DNA of 64,000 nucleotides from a bacterium. GTDB lineage: Bacteria; SAR324; XYD2-FULL-50-16. Of this stretch, positions 35,605-43,575 are shown piece by piece (within the stretch, counting starts at the first letter, position 1; every line of letters begins with the position of its first letter). The DNA lies in NCBI GenBank assembly GCA_018829445.1, contig JAHJTV010000067.1:1-64000 (forward strand), written 5' to 3'. Position numbers and translations under genes: made by a program. The notes under the pieces were generated by a model. It saw nothing but the letters and a program-made list of their open reading frames with translations. It was not told the origin of the DNA and made no database searches.

Positions 35605-35943
35605 ATAGATGGTGAGTGCTAAAGATTTGCCTACTTCTGTGAGATCCTGTTTATCAGAATATAGTGATACAGGTTATCTCCAGCCTAGTCCAATTCAAAT
35701 TCCTGCTCCCACTTGTTTGTTTTAAAATTTTAACATAACAATTGCTCCACTACTATTCGCATCAGTGGGATGATATTTTTACAATATAACTGTAAAAATA
35801 ATTGCTTAGTGGTTTGGTCTTGACAGATGTCTGATGCATCAGATATCAGTAAATCAGATAATTATATAACACCTGCTGGGTACAGCGGGAATTTGTCCCT
35901 GCAATGAGTTGGGGTAACCACAAATGATCGAGGTAGGAATATT
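35605..35943. promoter_or_regulatory. control region of xsc with inverted repeat, promoter and palindrome
   Basis: TATTTTTACA (35774-35783) and its perfect complement (35791-35800) form a 10-bp-arm dyad. Downstream is a -35 TTGACA at 35820-35825 and a -10 TATCAG at 35844-35849 (18-bp spacer). The perfect 14-bp palindrome TCTGATGCATCAGA (35830-35843) fills the space between them. A protein bound there would block the promoter. The transcript leader would be about 88 nt. The GntR-type regulator at 39.5 kb is a candidate ligand. Confidence 0.5.
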
Positions 35944-37722
35944 ATGAAAATGACCACTGAAGAGGCCTTTGTAAAGGTTCTCCAGATGCACGGCATCGAA
36001 AATGCGTTTGGAATTATTGGTTCGGCGATGATGCCGATCTCCGACCTGTTTCCCAAAGCCGGAATTACCTTCTGGGATTGCGGCCATGAATGCAATGCCG
36101 GTATGATGGCGGATGGTTTTACCCGTGCTTCGGGCAAGATGTCCATGATGGTAGCCCAGAATGGTCCTGGCATTACCAACTTTGTGACACCGGTAAAAAC
36201 TGCTTATTGGAACCATACTCCCCTGTTACTGGTAACCCCTCAGGCTGCCAATATGACCATGGGACAAGGCGGTTTCCAGGAAGTTCCCCAGATGTCCCTG
36301 TTCGAGGATATGGTTGCCTATCAGGAAGAGGTTCTGCATCCTTCCCGTGTTGCTGAGGTTCTCAACCGGGTAATTATGCAGGCAAAACGAGCATCGGCTC
36401 CGGCACAGATTAATATTCCGCGGGATTTCTGGACACAGGTAATTGACATTGAATTGCCTGCTATTGTCGAATTTGAGCTTCCCGCCGGTGGTGAGGAAGC
36501 AATCGCACGTGCAGCAGAACTTCTGTCCAACGCCAAGTTTCCTGTTATTCTTAACGGCGGTGGTGTTGTGATCGGTGGTGCCATCAAAGACACAATCAAA
36601 CTGGCCGAGCGCCTGGATGCTCCGGTTTGCTGTAACTATCAACATAATGACGCCTTTCCGGGCAGTCATCGGTTATTTGCAGGCCCACTAGGCTATAACG
36701 GCTCCAAAGCCGGCATGCAATTAATTGCCAAAGCGGATGTTGTACTGGCACTGGGTACTCGCCTGAATCCTTTCTCAACCCTGCCTGGTTACGGAATGGA
36801 TTATTGGCCCAAAAAAGCATCCATTATTCAGGTTGATATCAATCCTGATCGCATCGGTCTGACCAAACCCGTTGCAGTCGGTATCATAGGTGACGCCAGC
36901 AAAGTTGCCAATGGTATTCTGGCCAAACTCTCCGCAACCGCTGGTGACGCTGGTCGTGATGAGCGTAAGGCAACCATTGCAAAACTGAAAGCGGACTGGG
37001 ATAAGGAACTGGCGGGCATAGATCACGAAGAGGACGATCCCGGAACAACCTGGAATGAGCGTGCTCGTAAAAGTGACCCGGAAAAAATCACTTCGCGGAT
37101 GGCATGGCGGGCAATCGTTGAAGCCCTGCCCAAGGAAGCGATCATCTCTTCCGATATTGGAAACAGCTGTGCACTGGGTAATGCCTACCCGACTTTTGAA
37201 GAAGGTCGCAAATACCTGGCGCCCGGGATGTTCGGACCTTGCGGTTACGGTCTTCCTGCAATCTGTGGTGCAAAAATCGCCAAACCCGATGTTCCCGTTG
37301 TTGGTTTTGCCGGTGACGGTGCCTTTGGAATCTCAATGAATGAAATGGCTGCAGTCGGTCGCGATGAATGGCCCGCTATTACCATGATTGTTTTCCGCAA
37401 CTACCATTGGGGAGCTGAAAAAAGAAACACTACTCTCTGGTATGACGACAATTTTGTAGGAACTGAGCTGAATCGGAATGTATCCTATGCTGCCGTCGCA
37501 AAAGCTTGTGGTGTTGAAGGTATTCAGGTCTCCACCATGGCTGAGTTGACCGAGACGTTAAACACTGCCGTCAAGGCCCAGATGGAAGATGGCAAAACCA
37601 CCTTTATCGAGGTTTTAACCAATATGGAACTTGGCGAACCCTTTAGACGGGATGCCATGAAAAAACCGGTGGCAGTCGCTGGTATTAACAAGGCTGATAT
37701 GCGTCCACAGAGAGGCGCATAA
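35944..37722 (+). CDS. xsc: sulfoacetaldehyde acetyltransferase
   Basis: A 592-residue ThDP enzyme that converts sulfoacetaldehyde and phosphate to acetyl phosphate and sulfite. The start IGSAMMPISDLFPKAGITFW, the catalytic Glu E49 in CGHECNAGMMADGFTRASG, NHTPLLLVTPQAANMTMGQG, and above all RNYHWGAEKRN with its downstream TELNRNVSYAAVAKACG are Xsc signatures that separate it from acetolactate synthases. The cofactor motif is VVGFAGDGAFG. GAGG and AGGA lie within 15 nt of the ATG. The taurine-pyruvate aminotransferase gene follows 226 bp later, completing taurine to acetyl phosphate plus sulfite. A phosphotransacetylase gene is not in the window. Sulfite would serve as electron acceptor in a sulfite reducer. 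Confidence 0.93.
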   Translation: MKMTTEEAFVKVLQMHGIENAFGIIGSAMMPISDLFPKAGITFWDCGHECNAGMMADGFTRASGKMSMMVAQNGPGITNFVTPVKTAYWNHTPLLLVTPQAANMTMGQGGFQEVPQMSLFEDMVAYQEEVLHPSRVAEVLNRVIMQAKRASAPAQINIPRDFWTQVIDIELPAIVEFELPAGGEEAIARAAELLSNAKFPVILNGGGVVIGGAIKDTIKLAERLDAPVCCNYQHNDAFPGSHRLFAGPLGYNGSKAGMQLIAKADVVLALGTRLNPFSTLPGYGMDYWPKKASIIQVDINPDRIGLTKPVAVGIIGDASKVANGILAKLSATAGDAGRDERKATIAKLKADWDKELAGIDHEEDDPGTTWNERARKSDPEKITSRMAWRAIVEALPKEAIISSDIGNSCALGNAYPTFEEGRKYLAPGMFGPCGYGLPAICGAKIAKPDVPVVGFAGDGAFGISMNEMAAVGRDEWPAITMIVFRNYHWGAEKRNTTLWYDDNFVGTELNRNVSYAAVAKACGVEGIQVSTMAELTETLNTAVKAQMEDGKTTFIEVLTNMELGEPFRRDAMKKPVAVAGINKADMRPQRGA

Positions 37723-37784
37723 AAGCTGATTGTTCCTTGCCATTGTCGTTTGGAATGGTGAGAAGGTTTGCAGTTTTATAAACT

Positions 37785-37814
37785 GAATCCGGCAGGATGG
37801 AACCTACCGGATTC
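37785..37814 (+). terminator. hairpin after xsc, possible terminator or attenuator
   Basis: GAATCCGGCAGG (37785-37796) pairs with CCTACCGGATTC (37803-37814), 11 of 12 positions, around a 6-nt loop. It lies 62 bp after the xsc stop codon. No U-tract follows, so it could stabilise the xsc transcript end or limit readthrough into tpa. Confidence 0.45.
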
Positions 37815-37948
37815 AACAACACATCCACACAGACCCGTGATTATCCGGCTGCTGTGTCGATTGCGGTATTGAAGTCCACTGCGGGGACAAATCTCAGATT
37901 AACTCCGGTATAAGATTCACGCTTAGTATAAGTATGAGGAAATTCTCA

Positions 37949-39349
37949 ATGGAAAATAAAATCGATTGGCTTGAATATGATGTTGAAGAGATGGTGGCAG
38001 GCGATAAAGATGCCTTATGGCATCATTTAAAGCCTCACAAAGTTTTTGAATCCCAGGAACAGATGATCATAGTCGAAGGCAAAGGGCTGATGGTCAAAGA
38101 TATCCGTGGTCGGGAATATCTGGATGCTACTTCAGGTGGCGTCTGGAGCGTCATGGTTGGTTACGGGCGGGATTCTATTGCCGAAGCGGTTTGCGAACAA
38201 CTCAAAAAGATGCCCTACTTTGCCGGTGTTTTCGGCAATATTCCAGCTATCAAGTTTGCCAAGAAACTGCTGGAAAAATTACCCAATCACGATAAGGTGT
38301 ATTTCTCCAACTCCGGTTCCGAAGCCAATGAAAAGGCTTTTAAGATAGTACGCCAGGCATCTCGCATAGATCCCTCAAGAAAGGGCAAATATAAGATCAT
38401 GTATCGGGATCGTGACTACCATGGGACTACTTTCGGAGCCATGAGTGCCACTGGACAAGCCCAGAGAAAGCAGGATTTTGGACCCTTTCTGGATGGTTTT
38501 GTTGAGTTTCCTCACTGTGCTTGCTATCGTTGCCCCTTTGATAAAACCTATGAAAATTGCAATATCGACTGCGCCCGCAAAGTTGAGGAGATCATCCTCA
38601 AAGAGGGAGCCGATACTATCGGTGGCTTGATTGTTGAACCCATTACCGCGGGTGGTGGAATCCTGAAGCCCGTTCCCGAATACTATCCCATTCTCCAGGA
38701 GATCTGCAGAAAACATGACATCTGGATGATTATGGATGAGGTTGTCTGTGGATTCGGTAGAACAGGAAAATTCTGGGGACACGAACACTATGAGGTTGAT
38801 CCTGAAATCATTACCATGGCCAAGGGTTTAGCCAGTTCTTATGAAGCCCTGTCAGCCACGGTGGTTAAACAGAAGGTGTATGATACGTTCTTGAATGATC
38901 CTTCAAATCCGGAAACCCGACTGAACTATTTCAGGGATATCTCAACCTACGGAGGATGCACCTCTGCCCTGACAGCAGCTCTTGAAAGTACGCGAATCAT
39001 TGAAGAGGAGAACCTGGTTGAAAACAGCGCCAAGGTGGGAGCCTATCTTCTTGAACAGTTGGAAACCCTGAAAAAATATAAAAACGTCGGTGATATCAGA
39101 GGTCAGGGACTTTTTGCCGGAATTGAGTTTGTAGTGGACAAGGTCACCAAAGAGCCTATTTCGGAAGGCCAGATGGCACAGCTTATGAGTAACGTTATGG
39201 CGGAAAAGGTTATTGTCGGACGAACCAACTCAAGTTTTCATGGGCTGAACAATATCATGAATTTTGCTCCTTGCCTGATTATCACCAAAGAGCAAGTGGA
39301 TACCATTGTGGCAGCCGTGGCAAGCGCCATAGAAAAAACATTCGGTTAG
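37949..39349 (+). CDS. tpa: taurine--pyruvate aminotransferase
   Basis: A 466-residue class III aminotransferase that moves the amino group of taurine to pyruvate, giving sulfoacetaldehyde and alanine. The cofactor lysine is K292 (ITMAKGLASSYE), with the pyridine-binding aspartate D263 in MDEVVCGFGRTG. The Tpa subgroup is shown by the opening ENKIDWLEYDVEEMVAGD, by DATSGGVWSVMVGYGR, and by the cysteine-rich insertion CACYRCPFDKTYENC also seen in anaerobic taurine degraders. The start is ATG 37949: GAGGAA at 37937-37942 is well spaced for it, whereas the upstream ATG 37934 overlaps that site. It follows xsc. Confidence 0.92.
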   Translation: MENKIDWLEYDVEEMVAGDKDALWHHLKPHKVFESQEQMIIVEGKGLMVKDIRGREYLDATSGGVWSVMVGYGRDSIAEAVCEQLKKMPYFAGVFGNIPAIKFAKKLLEKLPNHDKVYFSNSGSEANEKAFKIVRQASRIDPSRKGKYKIMYRDRDYHGTTFGAMSATGQAQRKQDFGPFLDGFVEFPHCACYRCPFDKTYENCNIDCARKVEEIILKEGADTIGGLIVEPITAGGGILKPVPEYYPILQEICRKHDIWMIMDEVVCGFGRTGKFWGHEHYEVDPEIITMAKGLASSYEALSATVVKQKVYDTFLNDPSNPETRLNYFRDISTYGGCTSALTAALESTRIIEEENLVENSAKVGAYLLEQLETLKKYKNVGDIRGQGLFAGIEFVVDKVTKEPISEGQMAQLMSNVMAEKVIVGRTNSSFHGLNNIMNFAPCLIITKEQVDTIVAAVASAIEKTFG

Positions 39350-39409
39350 GACAGAATAATTGGGTGATGCGATTAATTTAAGATAGTTCTCTCTACAAAT
39401 CTGGTCATT

Positions 39410-39440
39410 ACGGGGAAGTAGTAAAAGTGGCTTTCCCCGT
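39410..39440 (+). terminator. hairpin after tpa
   Basis: ACGGGGAA (39410-39417) pairs perfectly with TTCCCCGT (39433-39440) around a 15-nt loop. A run of eight T follows only 20 bp later (39461-39468). It is a plausible though imperfect terminator between tpa and the GntR-type gene. Confidence 0.45.
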
Positions 39441-39524
39441 CTGACCGATGATACTATCTCTTTTTTTTGATCTGGGTAGTCGCAAAATATTCAGATTATA
39501 ACCCCACTTACGAGGATTTCAGTT

Positions 39525-40190
39525 TTGATAGGCCAACTTGATGTATTGCCACTCAGGGAGCATGTTTATGCTTACCTGCGTCAGCAGATGAACCTTGGTG
39601 CCCTGACTCCCGGATCAACCATAAATATAAAGGAGATAGCCAATCATCTTGGTATCAGCAACACCCCTCTCAGGGATGCGTTGATTCAGCTGGAGATCGA
39701 AGGGTTTGTTACAATTTTGCCCAGAAGGGGTGTACGGGTGAATATACTTGAGTTGAAGGATGTCAAAAACGCGTACGATGCCATTGGTATGGTCGAGGCT
39801 TCCATTGTTCAGGACTGTTCTGAAAAAATCGGGGCATCCCATATCAGCAAACTGGAGAAGCTGAACAGGATCATGATATCAGATATTGAAAAAAACGATT
39901 TCAGGAGACTGTTTAAGACAAACCTTGAGTTCCATGATGTCTATATTAACGTGTCGGGAAATGAGCTGCTGAAAAAATTCATACTTCCAATCAAACACCG
40001 GCTTTATGACTTTCCCCGGCATAATTACGACGGGGAGTGGGAGATGAGAAATTGTCTGGAGCACCAGGACTTCATTGAAAATCTGAAAACAGGCAATTCA
40101 AAAAAAGCTGCATCAATATTGAAAGATGCCCACTGGTCCTTTGAATACCAGGAACATTTTATTAGAAAGTTTTACAACATGGAATCCTGA
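39525..40190 (+). CDS. GntR-family transcription regulator (FCD/FadR subfamily)
   Basis: A 221-residue regulator. Residues 8-75 are a GntR winged helix (LREHVYAYLRQQMNLGALTP, then IKEIANHLGISNTPLRDALI). The C-terminal FCD domain (about 85-215) has the usual NLEFHDVYINVSGNELL and ECLEHQDFIENLKTG-type histidine positions (H at FHD and at CLEHQDF) that hold a metal or carboxylate ligand. The start appears to be TTG 39525, with GAGG at 39512-39515 nine nt upstream; no ATG fits. It lies just after tpa and is the natural candidate to control the xsc/tpa genes or the mirrored operators at 40.6-40.7 kb. Confidence 0.87.
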   Translation: MIGQLDVLPLREHVYAYLRQQMNLGALTPGSTINIKEIANHLGISNTPLRDALIQLEIEGFVTILPRRGVRVNILELKDVKNAYDAIGMVEASIVQDCSEKIGASHISKLEKLNRIMISDIEKNDFRRLFKTNLEFHDVYINVSGNELLKKFILPIKHRLYDFPRHNYDGEWEMRNCLEHQDFIENLKTGNSKKAASILKDAHWSFEYQEHFIRKFYNMES

Positions 40191-40328
40191 AACCATAAAA
40201 GCCGGATATAGTGAGGTTTTATGGTTATTTGCCCGCGTGCCTCAACTGGCTCCGGATTCCAGCTGCAAAAAAACAGGTCCTCTGGAATTCTCGCATCCGC
40301 AATTGATTCTATAGTCTCCGGGAAAAAA

Positions 40329-40553
40329 TCATTCCACTTCCAGAAAAACATAGCGGGGAATCTGCAGCTTAAGCGGGCACCTTACGACGGGGCAGGATTT
40401 TATCGGGTCATCTTCTGTTAAAGAGGCACGTTTTCCGGTTTGTTTCTGTTGCCAGATCCTCGCCTCCTCTTCACTATTGGCAACCCCCACTTCTATGATT
40501 CTTTTTCCAAAACAGTGAATATACTCGCATTGTAATCTAAATTGACCAGACAT
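40329..40553 (-). CDS. small conserved-looking protein divergent from the SDR gene
   Basis: A 74-residue protein starting MSGQFRLQCEYIHCFGKRII. It has four Cys, two of them in SCPVVRCP, and a helix SEEEARIWQQKQTGK. The start at 40553 is supported by AAGGAA at 6-nt spacing; a longer frame from 40694 would run through the promoter region and is rejected. It has its own promoter (-35 TTGACA on the minus strand at 40630-40625) and an operator copy just after the -10, mirroring the SDR gene. I do not recognise the family. The shared operators argue that it is a real gene of the same regulon. Confidence 0.65.
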   Translation of the reverse strand: MSGQFRLQCEYIHCFGKRIIEVGVANSEEEARIWQQKQTGKRASLTEDDPIKSCPVVRCPLKLQIPRYVFLEVE

Positions 40554-40578
40554 GATAGTTCCTTTAAAATTAGTCTTT

Positions 40579-40595
40579 CGAATAGTATTCGATAA
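40579..40595 (-). promoter_or_regulatory. operator copy 1 with minus-strand promoter
   Basis: CGAATAGTATTCGATAA is a 6-1-6 palindrome with an asymmetric tail. On the minus strand a TTGACA (40630-40625) and TACTAT (40606-40601) with an 18-bp spacer precede it, so the palindrome begins 5 bp after the -10, over the expected transcription start. The second copy at 40719-40735 is the same 17-mer in opposite orientation. Confidence 0.75.
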
Positions 40596-40718
40596 ATTAA
40601 ATAGTATCTTTTTTATCAAATCCATGTCAATAGCAGTGTATTCTTCGACTCCCCGGGGAGCATGAAAAAAATCATAATTATAATGTTGACACATGAAGGG
40701 AACTCTACTAAATTTGCC

Positions 40719-40735
40719 TTATCGAATACTATTCG
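40719..40735 (+). promoter_or_regulatory. operator copy 2 with plus-strand promoter
   Basis: The exact reverse complement of the 17-mer at 40579-40595. The plus-strand promoter is TTGACA at 40686-40691 and TAAATT at 40709-40714 with a 17-bp spacer; the operator begins 4 bp after the -10. The mirrored geometry of both promoters points to simple repression by one dimeric protein. Confidence 0.75.
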
Positions 40736-40775
40736 GCTATAAAACGCTTTTCAAATATAGAGCAAAGAGGAACAT

Positions 40776-41615
40776 ATGGCATATGATGATTTAAAAGGCA
40801 AAGTGGTATTGGTGACCGGTTCCGGCAAAAGGACGGGAATCGGGTACGCCATCGCCAGGAAATTTGCATCAAACGGTGCAAACATCATTGTATCTGATTT
40901 GGGAGATCGCAAGGATGAGCAGAACCCGATCAAAACGGGTTCCAGTGTGGAGATGCAGGAAATTGTCGAGGAATTCAAAGCGGAATTTGGAGTTGATGCT
41001 GTTTCAGTAGGGTTTGATGTTGCGGATAACGCTTCGATACAGAATGCTCTGGATCAGATTAGTGATCAATTCCCCCGGATTGATGTGCTGTGCAATAATG
41101 CCGGGGCCACTTTTGGGGTACCCAATGCGGTTCATACCTATGATGAAGCGGCATGGATGAAAACGATTGATATAAACCTTCACAGTGTTTTCAAGGTTTC
41201 AAGGGCTGTTTTGCCAAAAATGATGGGCACAGGGGGAGCGATTGTCAATATTGCCTCCCGGGCGGGCAAGGTTCCGCCCCTTTTTAATGGGGCCTATGCA
41301 GTGGCAAAAGCCGGAGTGATCATGTTGACAAAGGTGATGGCCAAGGAGTTGGCGGGGAACAGCATTCGTATCAATGCGGTCTGTCCGGGACAGATAATGA
41401 CAGATCTGGAAGCCTGGCGGTTTGATCTGGAGGCCCAGTTCCTGGGAACAACCCCGGAGAAGCAGAAGGAGGAGATGTGCAAAACAATTGCACTCAATCG
41501 ATTGGGGTCTCCCGAAGAGGTGGCGAAACTGGTTGTTTATCTGGCATCGGACGAAGCCTCCTACATCACCGGTCAAGCCATCAACGTAACGGGTGGACAG
41601 TTAATGGAATTATAA
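40776..41615 (+). CDS. short-chain dehydrogenase/reductase (classical SDR)
   Basis: A 279-residue classical SDR. The cofactor loop is VTGSGKRTGIGYAIA (14-28), a slightly enlarged Gly-rich loop. NNAG is at 107-110, and the catalytic residues are S161, Y174 and K178 in NIASRAGKVPPLFNGAYAVAK. The late block TGQAINVTGGQLMEL is the usual end. AGAGGAA precedes the ATG. It probably oxidises an alcohol or reduces an aldehyde or ketone of the pathway that also uses the ThDP enzyme 69 bp downstream; sulfoacetaldehyde or a diol-sulfonate would suit the context, but the specificity is not readable. The mirrored operator lies 41 bp upstream. Confidence 0.87.
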   Translation: MAYDDLKGKVVLVTGSGKRTGIGYAIARKFASNGANIIVSDLGDRKDEQNPIKTGSSVEMQEIVEEFKAEFGVDAVSVGFDVADNASIQNALDQISDQFPRIDVLCNNAGATFGVPNAVHTYDEAAWMKTIDINLHSVFKVSRAVLPKMMGTGGAIVNIASRAGKVPPLFNGAYAVAKAGVIMLTKVMAKELAGNSIRINAVCPGQIMTDLEAWRFDLEAQFLGTTPEKQKEEMCKTIALNRLGSPEEVAKLVVYLASDEASYITGQAINVTGGQLMEL

Positions 41616-41684
41616 ATAGGGTTTTCGGCAAAGGATTTACCGGAAAATCATTTTATTCAGTGAATTAGAATTTAGGAGTAGGCA

Positions 41685-43379
41685 ATGGCAAAGATTACAG
41701 GCGGACAGATTACCGCGGAAGCGCTGCGTGACAAAGGAGTTAAGCAGGTATTTACCTTGAGTGGAGGACACATCTCACCTATTTACAAACATCTGAAGGC
41801 GTTATCCATCGAGCTGTTTGATACACGGCATGAACAGAGTGCCGTTTTTATGGCTGAAGCTTACGGCCGTATGAAGAGGGAACCGGGGATTGCCATTGTC
41901 ACGGCAGGACCAGGTTTTACCAATGCGTTGACAGCCGTGGCCAATGCCTACATGGCTAATTCGCCACTGGTTTTGATTTCAGGCTGTGTCGGGGTAGCAA
42001 GTGTGGAAAAGCTGGATCTCCAGGATATGTATCAGGCGCCCGTCATTGAGCCTATGGTAAAAAAAGCATTGGTTTGTCATAATACTGAACGAATAGCCGA
42101 ATTTGTCGATATGGCGTACCGGATTGCCATTACCGGACGACCCGGGCCTGTATATCTTGAACTGCCGGTAGATGTTCTCAAGGCTGAAGTTGAACAGGAG
42201 TCTGTTAAACGACTCAACAACCGCGCGGTTTCCCATCCGGCAGATCCGGAACAGGCTGACCAGCTTCTTGAGATGCTGTCACAGGCTTCAAAGCCTATCA
42301 TTATTGCCGGGAGTGGAGCCTGGTATGCTGATGCAGGCGATGAACTGATTGAGTTTGTAGAAAAAACAGGTGCGCCTGTATTAACCATGGCCGGCGGACG
42401 CGGCGTGATACCGGACACTCATCCCCTCTGTTTTGAATCCGCCCTGGCCATCCGACCGGGATCAGCCTTCGTCGCCAATGCCAGCGCTGACCTGGTTCTA
42501 TTCTTGGGATCACGATTAAGTATGCTCTATATCTTTGGTGATATTTTCAGTAAAGATGCCAAATTTGTCCAGGTGGATATTCATCCCGATGAGATCGGCA
42601 GGAATCGCAACGTTGACCTGGGAATTTTAAGTGACATCAAGGGATTACTGAAGATGTGTAACCGCCGCATCGATGAAAACGGAACTGCAGATAAACTGCA
42701 ACAGCAGTTTAAAGGCTGGGTAAGCGATGTCAAAGCCGCTGACGAAGAGGGTAAAAAACAATCCCTGCCTCTCTGGGAGAGCAAGGAAACTCCGATCCAT
42801 CCTATGAGGCTGGCCCAGGAGGTCAATAAGTTCATGAACAAAGAGGATGATATTGTGATTGCCGATGGAGGAGATACTCAAGTCTGGATGGGGATGACCA
42901 GAACCGTGGTCAAACCGGGAACGTATATGGATTCAGGGTTATACGGCTGTCTGGCTGTGGGATTACCCTATACCAATACGGCCAAGTATCTAAATCCGGA
43001 TAGCAGGGTCTGTCTGATTATCGGAGATGGTTCCACAGGATTCAATTTTATGGAGTTCGAAACCGCCATTAGAAAAAAACTGCCCATAGTTGTGGTAATA
43101 TCCAATGACCTGGGCTGGGGAATGATCCGACACAGTCAGGAGCTAGCCTTCGGCAGCGCCATTGAAGACGGCACCTTTATCGGCTCAGTGCCTTATCATA
43201 AACTGGTGGAGGATCTGGGAGGCAAGGGCTTTCTGGTGACCAAACCTGAAGACATAGCACCCACTTTGAAAGAGGCATTTGCCTGTGGCAAAACGGCCTG
43301 CATCAATGTGATGACCGATCCGACAACCGTGAGTCCGGGAAGTATCGCCCTGGCTAACCTGGGTACTTATTCAGCATAG
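41685..43379 (+). CDS. ThDP-dependent enzyme, acetolactate synthase / 2-hydroxyacyl-CoA lyase-like
   Basis: A 564-residue ThDP enzyme with catalytic Glu E50 in TRHEQSAVFMAEAYGR, a middle domain with SKPIIIAGSGAWYADAGDEL, and the cofactor motif VCLIIGDGSTGFNFMEFET followed by VVVISND. The opening TGGQITAEALRDKGVKQVFT and the GGRGVIPDTHPL segment are those of the large acetolactate synthase / oxalyl-CoA decarboxylase / HACL group. No small regulatory subunit gene is present, so branched amino acid synthesis is unlikely. TTAGGAG precedes the ATG. It is cotranscribed with the SDR gene 69 bp upstream; a carboligase or lyase plus reductase pair is suggested. The substrate is unknown. Confidence 0.87.
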   Translation: MAKITGGQITAEALRDKGVKQVFTLSGGHISPIYKHLKALSIELFDTRHEQSAVFMAEAYGRMKREPGIAIVTAGPGFTNALTAVANAYMANSPLVLISGCVGVASVEKLDLQDMYQAPVIEPMVKKALVCHNTERIAEFVDMAYRIAITGRPGPVYLELPVDVLKAEVEQESVKRLNNRAVSHPADPEQADQLLEMLSQASKPIIIAGSGAWYADAGDELIEFVEKTGAPVLTMAGGRGVIPDTHPLCFESALAIRPGSAFVANASADLVLFLGSRLSMLYIFGDIFSKDAKFVQVDIHPDEIGRNRNVDLGILSDIKGLLKMCNRRIDENGTADKLQQQFKGWVSDVKAADEEGKKQSLPLWESKETPIHPMRLAQEVNKFMNKEDDIVIADGGDTQVWMGMTRTVVKPGTYMDSGLYGCLAVGLPYTNTAKYLNPDSRVCLIIGDGSTGFNFMEFETAIRKKLPIVVVISNDLGWGMIRHSQELAFGSAIEDGTFIGSVPYHKLVEDLGGKGFLVTKPEDIAPTLKEAFACGKTACINVMTDPTTVSPGSIALANLGTYSA

Positions 43380-43405
43380 GGTGAGATAACCTTTTTTTTT
43401 GAAGT

Positions 43406-43433
43406 GGCAGTTTCCGTAACTGGGGAGACTGCC
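43406..43433 (+). terminator. hairpin after the ThDP gene
   Basis: GGCAGTTTCC (43406-43415) pairs with GGAGACTGCC (43424-43433), 9 of 10 positions. It is followed by TTTATCC, a short U-rich tail. It lies 27 bp after the stop codon and is probably a weak intrinsic terminator before the BASS transporter gene. Confidence 0.5.
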
Positions 43434-43575
43434 TTTATCCGTCATTAAAGTTTATATCTTTTTCTTATCAGCGTAAATCACTGGGTACCAGCGATAATTG
43501 ACCGTCGGCAGGTCTTGGATCGCGGGAATCCGTTTGCATGGTATCAATGAATGCCCAAGGGATGGAGACATAGGA

